64,000 bases of DNA from Lachnospiraceae bacterium (GTDB taxonomy: Bacteria; Bacillota; Clostridia; Lachnospirales; Lachnospiraceae). Below, one piece after another: positions 43,752 through 52,638 of the stretch; position 1 is the stretch's first letter; each line of letters begins with the position of its first letter. The notes under the pieces were generated by a model. The model had not been told where the DNA came from and made no database searches. It saw only the letters and a list, made by a program, of their open reading frames with translations. Location of the stretch: NCBI GenBank assembly GCA_022794265.1, contig JAAWEK010000005.1, forward strand, positions 124,001-188,000, in the 5' to 3' direction. The position numbers and the translations under genes are program-made.

Positions 43752-46700
43752 ATGAAACCAAAACAACGATTTTTAAGCCTGCTGCTTTGCGGCACCATGC
43801 TGTTTTCCCTCTATCCGGCGGCCGTATTGGCAGAAGCAGCCGCACAGGACAGCGACATTTCCATAGGCGCAAGCGGCTTATGCGAACACCACACCGAGCA
43901 TGACGAGGACTGCGGCTATACTGAGGGCGCAGAGGGTACGTCCTGCAATCACGAACATACGGAGGGTTGCTATACCCCGGCCACCGAGAGGACGCCCTGC
44001 GGCTTTGTCTGCGAGGAATGTAACCCACAGGATAGCGGCGACCCCACTCAGCCGGAGGACGTTGTTACCATAGAGAGCGTACAGACCATGATTGACAGCT
44101 TACCGTGGGAAGATGAAATAGCGCAACTGGACATGACCCGTTATCTGGGAGCTGCCGCCGCGTTGGAGAGGCTGCATGAGAAAGTCGCCACACTGTCTAA
44201 TGCTGTGATGTTGGAAGACTATAACGACCTTGCAATCGTGTCCGGCACCGACCACCTTGCAGGGGGACAGGGCAGCAGCATTTATTACGGAAACTACTAT
44301 CAGAGCGACGCAAACGGGCAAACGAAAGACCCCGTTAAATGGCGGGTGCTTTCCAATGCGGACGGAAAATTATTCCTGCTTGCTGACCAGAACCTTGACA
44401 GGCAGATATACCATGAAAGCGATATAAGCATCACATGGGAAAACTGCACCCTGCGCAAGTGGCTGAACGGAAGCTATCAATCCCCAAGTGATTCCGGTTT
44501 TTATGACGCCGCCTTTTCCAACAATGAACAATTACATATTACGGAAACAACAAATACAAATGCTAACCATCCAACTTATAACACACCGGGTGGAAAAGAG
44601 ACACAGGACAAGGTCTTTGCCCTATCCATTGCGGAAGCAGATAATGGTGATTATTTCCCAGGTGGTAATAACAGCAGGAAAGGAAAGAATACCGCATATG
44701 CAGCGGCAAAAGGCGCCTACGGTGGTGCCGGAAACAACGGCGATTGGTGGCTGCGCTCCCCTGGCTCCTATGCTGATCACGCGGTTAGCGTGTATGACAC
44801 CGGCAGCTTCAACCTCACTGGGCGCTATGTTGACGTTAAAGACGTCGCAGTGCGTCCCGCTATTAATTTGAATCTGAACTCTGTACTCTTCACATCTGCT
44901 GCCGAAGGCGGCAAGCCGGATGGTGGTCCGCAAGCTGTTAAGAACTATTCGGGTAACGAATGGAAATTGACCTTGCACGACAGCAGCCGCAACAGTTTTG
45001 ACGCAGATGTTATTGCATACACAGGAACAAAAGCAGTTATTTCCTACCAAAACGCTATCACTGGAGGTAATGAATATATTTCTGTTCTGATTGCAGACGA
45101 CGCAGGAGCATATACTCACTACGGCAGATTGAAAAATCTGACAGATTCCAGCGACGTAAGCGGTACAGTAGAAATCGACCTTACAGGTATTGATATGACG
45201 GGCAAGACCCTACATGTTTTCAACGAGCAGTACAACGGCGACAAAATGACCGACTATGCAAGCGAATTGAAAAAGGTTGAAGAACTGCAAAAAAACGCCT
45301 ATAATATAAACTTTACCCTGTCTAACGGCCTATCCACAGACGGACAGGGCTATTGCTTTATGAGTGCGGACAGCTACAACGCAACGCTGACCCCAGACCC
45401 TAATCATGTGCTGCTGCCTGAAAATCTGACGGTGACAGTAGGCGGTAAGCCGCTGACTGCGACGACGGAGTACACCTATGAAAACGGCACACTGACAATA
45501 CCAGCCGCCAGCATTACAGACGATATTGAAATCACCGCAAGCGGCGTTGTGAAGACTTACAGTATTTCCGTAACGGACGGAAGTGGCACCTTTGAACAAC
45601 GGCATATCGGCTATGACGCTGCCCCGGACGAACAGACCTTTACCATTGAAAACACAGGCAATCAGAAGATAACGAACTTGCAAGTTTCCCTTTCTGGCGA
45701 CGGCTTTATTCTGACACCGCCAGCAAAGACAGAGCTTGTCCCAAACGATACCACCACCTTTACCGTCCGGCCAAACACAGACCTTGGGGCAGGAGAACAT
45801 AAGGCGGAAGTCAATATCACTGGCAGTAATGTAACGGCGACCGTCCCACTGTCCTTTACAGTGAGCGGCCATAGCTGGGACAACGAGTGGACGCACAACA
45901 ACACGCACCACTGGCATGAGTGTACCGTTGGAAGCTGTACGGAAAAGAAAGACGAAGCCGAACATAATTTTAACGACGGCAATTCCTGTACCGTCTGCCC
46001 TTACAGCACCACAGACGCTGAAACGCCGAATATTATAGGCCAGCCACAAGGCACAAGCTATACCGTTGGCGATACAGCAACCCCTTTGAGCGTTACTGCA
46101 AGTGTGAATGACGGGGGCGACCTCTCCTATCAGTGGTACAGCAATTCGGAGAATAACACGATAACCGGCAATCCAATCAGCGGAGCGACAAGTGCAAGCT
46201 ATACGCCGCCCACAACGCTAGCGGGTACGACATATTATTATTGCGTTGTCACCAACACCAACAACAGCGCAACGGGCGCAACGACCATGGCAGCAACTTC
46301 CAACACAGTGGAAATTATAGTGAAAGCTACCCCTACACCGACAAAGTACAATGTAAAGGTGGAGAATCACGGGAACGGTATGGCTTCCGCTTCTCTCAGT
46401 CGTGCCATAGCAGGAACAACAATCACACTGGCCGCCACGCCGGATGCTGGCTATCGTTTCAAAGAGTGGCAAGTAGTTTCCGGCGGCGTGGTAATCAGCG
46501 GCAATACGTTCACCATGCCGACAAATGATGTAATCGTTAAGGCGATTTTTGAAAGCGACGGCGGCACAACGTCACCTACCCATACCCATAACTGGAATAC
46601 AGCGGCTTGGACACAGACTGACACTCTCCACTGGCATGAGTGTACCGCTGCGGGTTGCGACATTACCGACGACAGCAAGAAAAATGGTTATGGCGTACAC

Positions 46701-47843
46701 GTCTATGACAACGATACCGATGAATATTGTAATACTTGCAATTACAAACGCACAGTAACCCCGCCCTCGACGCAGGAATATGCCGTAACGGTGCAGATAA
46801 ATGGAAAAGGTACGGCTTCTGCTTCTCCTGATTTTGCGGCACAAGGGGAAACAATCACACTGACCGCCACGCCAGACACCGGCTACTATTTCTCAAAATG
46901 GGAAGTAGTTTACGGCGACGTGTCAATCAGCGGTAACAGCTTCAATATGCCCGCAAATAATGTGACCGTCAAGGCGATTTTTGAAGAGGATTCTGTAAAA
47001 ACGAAAATCGAAACAGCAGAAATTACCGAAGTGCCTGATGGCTTGAAAAATACCGAGTTTAATACCGTAGAGAAGATTAAAAATGAACTTACTCGTGTAC
47101 TCATGTCACAGGCGGGTTATACAACAGGTAATACCGCACTTTATGATGTAAGGCTGCAAATCAGCACAGACAGCGGCCATACATGGGTGGACGCTACCGA
47201 AGCCAACTTCCCCGCCGAGGGCATTACGGTTGTACTTCCCTATCCCAATGGCACATGGAAAAATACGCATGATTTCGTTGTGACCCATATGTTTACTGTA
47301 ACTTCGCCACATCTTGGCACAACGGCAGGACAGACAGAACAGCCCGCCGTTTATAAAACGGACAGCGGCATTAAGGTTACATTGAATGGCCTGTCCCCGG
47401 TTGGTATCGCATGGAAAACGATTGACAGCGGTACAGGAGATAATCCCGGTTCCGGCGACGGCGTCACAAGCACAACTTATTACAGGCTGACCTTTGAAAC
47501 CAACGGCGGCAGTAGGATTGATAGTATCAGAAATGCTTCCGGCACAAAGATAGATTTAGCCGGATATCAGCCCACCCGCGAGGGCTACGATTTTAGCGGC
47601 TGGTATGCGGATAAGGCTTTGACAGAAAAGCTAACCTCTATCCGGCTGGACAGAAACAAGACCGTCTATGCGGGTTGGACAAAGCAGGCCGCCCCTATTG
47701 ACCCGGACAAGGAAAACCCTAGCACAGGCGACAGCAACAATATCACGCTTTGGGCGGGTATCCTCCTTATTTCCAGCATGGCGATAGCGGCATTACTCGC
47801 TTCATACAGGCGCAAGAACGGCGGTACGTCCTTTCTTGCATAA
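43752..47843 (+). CDS. large multidomain cell-wall-anchored surface protein
   Basis: This is a 1363-residue exported protein. A signal peptide (1-27) is followed by His/Cys/Glu-rich segments (CEHHTEHDEDCGY, CNHEHTEGCY). A DUF6273 domain (about 145-375) ends DWWLRSPGS...VRPAINLN. Then come strand-rich modules, including an Ig-like one (about 756-860), and two copies of a 'HxWxxxW...HWHEC...C' motif (about 700 and 943). Two divergent InlB B-repeats (about 863-933 and 1010-1078) and a classical one (about 1243-1313, ending VYAGWTK) follow. NPSTG (1322-1326), a membrane helix and a RRKNGG tail form the sortase signal. It is probably an adhesin-like wall protein. The GC content is higher than in neighbours. 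Confidence 0.85.
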   Translation: MKPKQRFLSLLLCGTMLFSLYPAAVLAEAAAQDSDISIGASGLCEHHTEHDEDCGYTEGAEGTSCNHEHTEGCYTPATERTPCGFVCEECNPQDSGDPTQPEDVVTIESVQTMIDSLPWEDEIAQLDMTRYLGAAAALERLHEKVATLSNAVMLEDYNDLAIVSGTDHLAGGQGSSIYYGNYYQSDANGQTKDPVKWRVLSNADGKLFLLADQNLDRQIYHESDISITWENCTLRKWLNGSYQSPSDSGFYDAAFSNNEQLHITETTNTNANHPTYNTPGGKETQDKVFALSIAEADNGDYFPGGNNSRKGKNTAYAAAKGAYGGAGNNGDWWLRSPGSYADHAVSVYDTGSFNLTGRYVDVKDVAVRPAINLNLNSVLFTSAAEGGKPDGGPQAVKNYSGNEWKLTLHDSSRNSFDADVIAYTGTKAVISYQNAITGGNEYISVLIADDAGAYTHYGRLKNLTDSSDVSGTVEIDLTGIDMTGKTLHVFNEQYNGDKMTDYASELKKVEELQKNAYNINFTLSNGLSTDGQGYCFMSADSYNATLTPDPNHVLLPENLTVTVGGKPLTATTEYTYENGTLTIPAASITDDIEITASGVVKTYSISVTDGSGTFEQRHIGYDAAPDEQTFTIENTGNQKITNLQVSLSGDGFILTPPAKTELVPNDTTTFTVRPNTDLGAGEHKAEVNITGSNVTATVPLSFTVSGHSWDNEWTHNNTHHWHECTVGSCTEKKDEAEHNFNDGNSCTVCPYSTTDAETPNIIGQPQGTSYTVGDTATPLSVTASVNDGGDLSYQWYSNSENNTITGNPISGATSASYTPPTTLAGTTYYYCVVTNTNNSATGATTMAATSNTVEIIVKATPTPTKYNVKVENHGNGMASASLSRAIAGTTITLAATPDAGYRFKEWQVVSGGVVISGNTFTMPTNDVIVKAIFESDGGTTSPTHTHNWNTAAWTQTDTLHWHECTAAGCDITDDSKKNGYGVHVYDNDTDEYCNTCNYKRTVTPPSTQEYAVTVQINGKGTASASPDFAAQGETITLTATPDTGYYFSKWEVVYGDVSISGNSFNMPANNVTVKAIFEEDSVKTKIETAEITEVPDGLKNTEFNTVEKIKNELTRVLMSQAGYTTGNTALYDVRLQISTDSGHTWVDATEANFPAEGITVVLPYPNGTWKNTHDFVVTHMFTVTSPHLGTTAGQTEQPAVYKTDSGIKVTLNGLSPVGIAWKTIDSGTGDNPGSGDGVTSTTYYRLTFETNGGSRIDSIRNASGTKIDLAGYQPTREGYDFSGWYADKALTEKLTSIRLDRNKTVYAGWTKQAAPIDPDKENPSTGDSNNITLWAGILLISSMAIAALLASYRRKNGGTSFLA

Positions 47844-48160
47844 CAGCATATAAAAATATCTGTTGGGGACACAGCCGAGAGGGCTGTCGGTTAATACCGA
47901 TTTTTAAGGCTCCTACACCAAAACAAGCATATCCCGTAGAACTCCTTATTTTTCAGCCAAGGATGTTCTGGCAGATATGCTTGTTTTTTCTTTAGTCGTC
48001 CTATTTTTGGAAACAAAAACCCCCTTTTTCAGTTTTCAGGATCCGTTTTTGGATTTCTGTCTTCTGTTTTCCCTTACTATGGACAAACAAAATCGGCGCA
48101 TTACTCATTACGGCCGGAACATTAATAATGGTCATATAGTTACCTTGGAATCATTTTTCT
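47844..48160. other. 317-base intergenic region with terminators
   Basis: A short hairpin with a T-run (TCGGTTAATACCGATTTTT, about 47887-47905) and the longer terminator at 47919-47988 lie here. From about 47990 to 48160 I see no gene or signal. Confidence 0.5.
47919..47988 (+). terminator. intrinsic terminator after the surface protein gene
   Basis: AAAACAAGCATATC (about 47919-47932) pairs with GATATGCTTGTTTT (about 47973-47986), and TTTTTTC follows. The loop is about 40 bases long. It ends the plus-strand block before the minus-strand GrpB-HAD gene. Confidence 0.65.
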
Positions 48161-49519
48161 TCAAATATAATTTGTAAAACGTTCCAGCCACTTTGCCACC
48201 CCATCATCATTATTGCTTTCTATAACTCCCGTCGCAATCTCCTTCAATTCCTGCACCGCATTATCTACCGCATAGGATTCATCCGCCATCTCAAACATAC
48301 TGATATCATTTTTTCCATCCCCAAAAACAACTACCCTGTCACAACCAAACATTTTTTTTATCTGCCTCGTTGCATTAGCCTTTGTAGCTGCCTTTGGCAT
48401 TATTTCAAGCCATTGCCTTTTTGTATAAATTTCCTCCTGATAAACACAGGTATAATTTCTTCGGTATTTTTCATATAATGGAAATAATTTTGCAGCTTCA
48501 TCAATACATGTAAAATAAAAGATTTCTCCAGCAAACAAATCCTCAATTCTATGTACACTATTTTCACGCACATCATTTTTTCTTGTAATAAGAAATTCTT
48601 TCATTCCTTCCGAGCATTTTTCTTCCATAAAGGAATACTTCTCCACTCCGTCTATAAATGAATATACAATCGGGTAAATATCATATTTTATCAGGTCTTC
48701 AAGAATATCTTTTGCCTCATTGCCAAAAAAATTTTTAGAAAGAAATGTTCCATCCCTGTTATTTACAATCATGGTGCCATTATATACAATAAGGGGAATC
48801 CCTGCTGTCAATCCGGCGGTTACCTTTTTTGCAGTCTGATATGACCTGGCAGTTGCGTATGAAAACAGCATGCCTTTTTCTACCAAACGATTGATTACTC
48901 TATTTGTATACTCTGATGTTTTTTGTAAACTGTTTAATAAAGTCCCATCCAAATCTGACACATAGAGTGTTTGTCCTTGATGCAAATAATTATTTGCCTC
49001 CTCTAAAATCTGCATTATCAAAGCTTTTTTCCCATCTGAATAGGCAGCCCTGTCTGACAGATATTTTTCTGCCAGCTCAATTTTTAAATCTTCATATTCT
49101 TTTGCCACTTTGGGATTCATATTCAAGTAATCTCTAAATGCTATATAATTGTTCCACTGCACTCCTTTGTATTTTACAATATGTATATGATGCGTTCTTG
49201 TGTTCTGTTCAAAATTTCCCATAACAAACAGCAACTGTTCCGGTTGGTCGCTTCCTATATAAATAATCTCTTCATTCTCTAATTCAGACTTATATTTCAA
49301 AATCTCATCAACATTTTCCAGTCCAACAACAATGTCTATAATCGGCTTTGCATATATATTTGGTATCGCTGTACTACCCACATGCTGAATATCCTTAGCT
49401 GTATTACCCAGAATTACACTCAGTTTATCTATAATGCGTTTTGCATTTCTTTCCCACATAGGATTATGCTTTTCAAGTTGCACCGTTCCTCTCTTTAACC
49501 CTAACAACTTTCTATTCAT
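48161..49519 (-). CDS. GrpB family-HAD phosphatase fusion protein
   Basis: This 452-residue cytoplasmic protein has two domains. Residues 1-175 are a GrpB/UPF0157 domain (nucleotidyltransferase-like fold): LEKHNPMWERNA, IQHVGSTAIPNIYAKPIIDIVVG and THHIHIVKYKGVQWNNYIAFRDYL. Residues 182-452 are a Cof-type HAD hydrolase with motif I YVSDLDGTLLN, motif II-like SYATAR, Lys in AATKANA and motif III VVFGDGKNDISMFEMA. HAD enzymes of this type dephosphorylate small phosphorylated metabolites. GrpB domains usually stand alone, as in the paralogue at 59208-59768. The fusion suggests that they act in succession on one substrate. Confidence 0.85.
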   Translation of the reverse strand: MNRKLLGLKRGTVQLEKHNPMWERNAKRIIDKLSVILGNTAKDIQHVGSTAIPNIYAKPIIDIVVGLENVDEILKYKSELENEEIIYIGSDQPEQLLFVMGNFEQNTRTHHIHIVKYKGVQWNNYIAFRDYLNMNPKVAKEYEDLKIELAEKYLSDRAAYSDGKKALIMQILEEANNYLHQGQTLYVSDLDGTLLNSLQKTSEYTNRVINRLVEKGMLFSYATARSYQTAKKVTAGLTAGIPLIVYNGTMIVNNRDGTFLSKNFFGNEAKDILEDLIKYDIYPIVYSFIDGVEKYSFMEEKCSEGMKEFLITRKNDVRENSVHRIEDLFAGEIFYFTCIDEAAKLFPLYEKYRRNYTCVYQEEIYTKRQWLEIMPKAATKANATRQIKKMFGCDRVVVFGDGKNDISMFEMADESYAVDNAVQELKEIATGVIESNNDDGVAKWLERFTNYI

Positions 49520-49628
49520 AAATATCTGCCTTTCCTTTTAACCATTCCACTGACTTGACTAATGCTTCAGGCGTAATTTGCAGCCTGCATAAAACCATAT
49601 TAGGTATCGCCATAAATTCAGTACATGA

Positions 49629-49671
49629 ACACCGGAGAATGATAATTGAAACATTGTCATTTCCCCAGTGT
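49629..49671. terminator. hairpin between the HxlR gene and the GrpB-HAD gene
   Basis: ACACCGGAGAATGATAAT (49629-49646) and ATTGTCATTTCCCCAGTGT (49653-49671) pair with a few mismatches. TCTTTTTAT follows on the plus strand. It lies just beyond the HxlR gene stop (49684). The U-tract points to termination mainly of plus-strand transcripts; either use is possible. Confidence 0.5.
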
Positions 49672-49683
49672 CTTTTTATATCT

Positions 49684-50004
49684 TCAGCTATTTTTCTGTT
49701 TATATTCTGTCCCCCACTCTACCATAGCGTCTAAGACTGGTTTCAAACTATACCCCGTTTCTGTCAAAGTATATTCTACCCGTGGCGGCACTTCCGGATA
49801 GACTTTTCGGGTAAGTAAACCGCTGTCTTCCATTGAACGCAAATTTGCAGTTAAAACTTTTTGAGATACATTCCCCACAGATTTCTTTAATTCCCCAAAT
49901 CGTTTCGTACCGTCTAATAAATCACGGATGATTAATACTTTCCATCGGTCACTGATTAGCTTTAAAGTAGTCTCCACCGGACAGGCAGGTAAATTTTTCA
50001 TCAT
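49684..50004 (-). CDS. HxlR-family transcriptional regulator
   Basis: This is a regulator of about 106 residues. The ATG at 50004 (MMKNLPACPVETTLK) has GGGGG six bases upstream; longer frames lack a ribosome site. The winged helix is typical of HxlR: CPVETTLKLISDRWKVLIIRDLLDGTKRFGELKKSVGNVSQKVLTANLRSMEDSGLL (in parts), then RKVYPEVPPRVEYTLTETG. Cys8 near the N-terminus is the redox- or aldehyde-sensing position in this family. It is divergent from the oxidoreductase gene at 50160, with a palindrome between them, so it probably controls that gene and itself. Confidence 0.88.
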   Translation of the reverse strand: MMKNLPACPVETTLKLISDRWKVLIIRDLLDGTKRFGELKKSVGNVSQKVLTANLRSMEDSGLLTRKVYPEVPPRVEYTLTETGYSLKPVLDAMVEWGTEYKQKNS

Positions 50005-50048
50005 AAAAAACCCCCATTTTTTCACAATAGTTTCTTTCTGGTAACTAT

Positions 50049-50064
50049 AGCACAATAAAGTGCT
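50049..50064. promoter_or_regulatory. candidate HxlR operator
   Basis: AGCAC (50049-50053) and GTGCT (50060-50064) form a palindrome around AATAAA in the divergent region between the HxlR gene and the oxidoreductase gene. Flanking GTAACTA and CTTACTTTAC add partial symmetry. This is the usual place for an HxlR site. Confidence 0.5.
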
Positions 50065-50159
50065 TACTTTACGGATTTTTTCTATGGGTATATTATAATC
50101 TTGCAAGCGAGAAAAAACAAGCCGCAAGAAAACTAAATAAAAATTAGGAGGATAAAACT

Positions 50160-50789
50160 ATGAAAATCGCAGTTATTTGTGCAAATGGCAAAGAGGGTAA
50201 GTTAATCGTTGAGGAAGCTATCACAAGAGGGGCAGACGTTACAGCCGTTATCCGTGGCGAAAACAAATCAGCAGCAACAAATATTATCAAAAAAGACCTG
50301 TTTAATCTGACCACAGCCGATTTAGAGGGTTTTGATGTTGTGATTGACGCTTTCGGGGCATGGACACCAGAAACCCTGCCGCAGCACAGCACTTCCCTGA
50401 AACATCTTTGTGACCTTTTAAGCGGCAGCGAAACACGGCTTCTTATTGTCGGCGGCGCAGGCAGCCTGTATGTAAATCCGGAACATACTGTACAGGTAAT
50501 GGATGGGGTTGATTTCCCGGAAATGTTCAAGCCTCTTGCTAAAAACATGGGCAAGGCTCTTGATGAACTTCGCACCAGAACAGATGTAAAGTGGACGTAT
50601 ATCAGCCCTGCCGGAGATTTTCAGGCAGACGGAACTAAGACCGGAAAGTACATATTAGCCGGTGAAGAACTGACATTGAACTCCAGAGGAGAAAGCATAA
50701 TCAGTTATGCCGATTATGCGGTTGCCATGGTTGATGAGGCCTTAAACGGAAACCACATCCAACAGCGGATTTCTGTTGTAGCAGAATAA
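50160..50789 (+). CDS. NAD(P)-binding oxidoreductase (NmrA/SDR-like)
   Basis: This 209-residue atypical short-chain dehydrogenase-like protein has a Rossmann fold. The nucleotide site is IAVICANGKEGKLIVEEAITRGADVTAVIRG, where the glycine pattern is ANGKEG rather than GASG. It also has a FDVVIDAFGAW strand, RLLIVGGAGSLYV, the core WTYISPAGDFQ and a C-terminal GESIISYADYAVAMVDEAL. A Tyr-x3-Lys dyad is not evident, so it may be a redox sensor or quinone reductase-like protein. A ribosome site (TTAGGAGG) precedes the ATG. It is divergent from the HxlR gene, the standard layout for these pairs. Confidence 0.8.
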   Translation: MKIAVICANGKEGKLIVEEAITRGADVTAVIRGENKSAATNIIKKDLFNLTTADLEGFDVVIDAFGAWTPETLPQHSTSLKHLCDLLSGSETRLLIVGGAGSLYVNPEHTVQVMDGVDFPEMFKPLAKNMGKALDELRTRTDVKWTYISPAGDFQADGTKTGKYILAGEELTLNSRGESIISYADYAVAMVDEALNGNHIQQRISVVAE

Positions 50790-50878
50790 GCAAACCATTA
50801 TTCAGTCAAATGTGTCCTCTGCTCCATAAAAGCAGGGGACTTCAAATGTCCCATGCGGGCAATAAAAAGGAGGTCACT

Positions 50879-51652
50879 ATGACACAGACTGAAAGACTTG
50901 CTTTTTTGATAAAATATCTGATAAATGAAAACAGAAAACTAAAATCAATGGATTTTTCTGCAAAAGACATAGCAGGAAAACACCTGTTGCGTTCCCTTAT
51001 GAACATTCGCCCGCCCAAAGCAGTTGCAGGAGAATTTTTAGAAGTACAGAACGCATATTTACAAGAGGAATGTATCCGGAAAGGTATTGTTTTATTATCT
51101 GATATTTCACCGGTACAACCGGGAATTTACTTATGGCAGGGAGATATAACCCGTCTGTCAGTAGATGCTATTGTAAATGCGGCCAACAGTGCTTTGTTAG
51201 GCTGCTTCGTTCCTTGCCATGGGTGTATTGACAATGCGATTCATTCTGCTGCTGGGGTAGAGCTTCGCCTGGAATGCTCCCGTATCATGGAAAAGCAACA
51301 ATCAGAAGAACCAACAGGAAAAGCCAAAATCACAAAAGCCTATAATCTTCCCTGCCGTTATGTTCTTCATACTGTCGGTCCGATTATCCACGAAGTTGTT
51401 ACCGGACAGGATTGCCATCTGTTATCGGACTGTTACCATTCCTGTCTGGAACTTGCAGCAGCATATCAGCTGAAAAGTATTGCCTTTTGCTGTATTTCTA
51501 CGGGAGAGTTTCATTTTCCCAATGAAAAAGCCGCCGAGATAGCAATACAAACGGTACAGGATTATCAAAAGAAAAATCAAAATCGTTTGGAGGTGGTATT
51601 TAATGTATTCAAAGAAAGCGACTATGAAATATACAAACAGTTATTGGGGTAA
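50879..51652 (+). CDS. zinc-type macrodomain ADP-ribosylhydrolase
   Basis: This is a protein of about 257 residues. The ATG at 50879 has AAAGGAGGTCACT upstream. A helical N-terminal part (1-80) precedes the macrodomain (about 82-255). The ADP-ribose-binding parts are GDITRLSVDAIVNAANSALLGCF and STGEFHFPNEKAAEIAIQTV. CFVPCHGCIDNAIH (109-122), with Cys113, His114 and Cys116 as candidates, corresponds to the zinc site of the macrodomain class linked to SirTM. It should remove mono-ADP-ribose from proteins. The sirtuin gene overlaps it by 50 bases, so the two are coupled: one adds and one removes the mark. Confidence 0.88.
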   Translation: MTQTERLAFLIKYLINENRKLKSMDFSAKDIAGKHLLRSLMNIRPPKAVAGEFLEVQNAYLQEECIRKGIVLLSDISPVQPGIYLWQGDITRLSVDAIVNAANSALLGCFVPCHGCIDNAIHSAAGVELRLECSRIMEKQQSEEPTGKAKITKAYNLPCRYVLHTVGPIIHEVVTGQDCHLLSDCYHSCLELAAAYQLKSIAFCCISTGEFHFPNEKAAEIAIQTVQDYQKKNQNRLEVVFNVFKESDYEIYKQLLG

Positions 51653-52502
51653 TGCGAAAGCAAGACATTCCGTGGAAAAAGTGAAAGAGAAAATTGAAAG
51701 CGCAGACGCTATTGTAATCGGTGCAGGTGCAGGACTGTCCACATCTGCCGGATTTACTTATTCGGGGAAACGCTTTGAAAATAACTTCCCGGACTTTATA
51801 GAAAAATATGGCTTTAAGGATATGTATTCCGCAGGCTTCTACCCATACAAATCATTAGAAGAACATTGGGCATACTGGAGCCGCTACATTTTTATCAACC
51901 GCTATCAGAATGCGCCTAAATCCGTCTACAATGATTTATACAAACTGGTACGGGACAAGGACTATTTTGTTTTGACAACAAATGTAGACCACTGTTTCCA
52001 AAAGGCTGGTTTTGATAAACACAGGCTATTTTATACACAGGGCGATTACGGATTATGGCAATGTTCCAAACCCTGTCACAATAAAACTTATAATAATGAA
52101 ACCATAATAAGAAAAATGGTTGCCGAACAGGAAAATATGCGTATTCCATCCGAATTAATCCCTTATTGTCCCATTTGCGGTGCGCCTATGTCAATGAATT
52201 TACGTGCAGATAATACCTTTGTTGAAGATAGCGGCTGGCATATGGCAGCAGAACGGTATCAAAATTTTATATACCAACATAGAGAATTGAAAATTTTATA
52301 TCTGGAATTGGGTGTTGGAGGCAATACACCGGGAATAATCAAATACCCATTTTGGCAAATGACATATAACAATCCCAGTGCTGCTTATGTGTGTATCAAT
52401 CTGTCAGAAGCCTATATCCCGGCAGAAATAAAAGAACAGTCTATTTGTATTAATGATGATATAGGAGATATTCTGAAACAGCTTGCAGTAAATATATCTT
52501 AA
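51603..52502 (+). CDS. SirTM-class sirtuin, predicted protein ADP-ribosyltransferase
   Basis: This 299-residue protein uses NAD to modify proteins. The ATG at 51603 has GGAGGTGGTATTTA upstream, inside the macrodomain gene. The NAD loop GAGAGLSTSAG is at 40-50 and TTNVD at 125-129 (usually TQNID). The catalytic His of deacetylases is replaced by Gln146 in YTQGDYG, as in SirTM enzymes that transfer ADP-ribose. Zinc cysteines are at 154, 158, 189 and 192. In Staphylococcus and Streptococcus the target is a lipoylated GcvH-like protein encoded alongside. No such gene or lipoate ligase is seen here, so the target may be elsewhere or different. Confidence 0.88.
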   Translation: MYSKKATMKYTNSYWGNAKARHSVEKVKEKIESADAIVIGAGAGLSTSAGFTYSGKRFENNFPDFIEKYGFKDMYSAGFYPYKSLEEHWAYWSRYIFINRYQNAPKSVYNDLYKLVRDKDYFVLTTNVDHCFQKAGFDKHRLFYTQGDYGLWQCSKPCHNKTYNNETIIRKMVAEQENMRIPSELIPYCPICGAPMSMNLRADNTFVEDSGWHMAAERYQNFIYQHRELKILYLELGVGGNTPGIIKYPFWQMTYNNPSAAYVCINLSEAYIPAEIKEQSICINDDIGDILKQLAVNIS

Positions 52503-52511
52503 CAGATAATT

Positions 52512-52631
52512 TCTGCCTTTTGCCTTAACTAAATGTGTATCCCAGCAAAACACAGGTGACACACCATTTGTTGCTTCAACAGTTATTGACTTTAATCGTT
52601 TCTGCACTGCCTTTGTCACTCCAATTTCCAT
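52512..52631 (-). pseudogene. N-terminal fragment of a DUF6933-like protein
   Basis: A minus-strand frame begins MEIGVTKAVQKRLKSITVE and continues through PVFCWDTHLVKAKGR. It resembles the start of DUF6933-type proteins (ATKKL...PLFSWHANLI pattern). It then runs into unrelated residues under the end of the sirtuin gene, so the C-terminal two thirds are gone. No intact copy is in the window. Confidence 0.45.
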
Positions 52632-52638
52632 CTTTTTA

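Noticed and set aside
43625..43903. Small plus-strand frame with a hydrophobic segment before the surface protein gene
   Set aside because: It overlaps the start of the 1363-residue gene in another frame, lacks a good ribosome site, and contains the hairpins of the leader.
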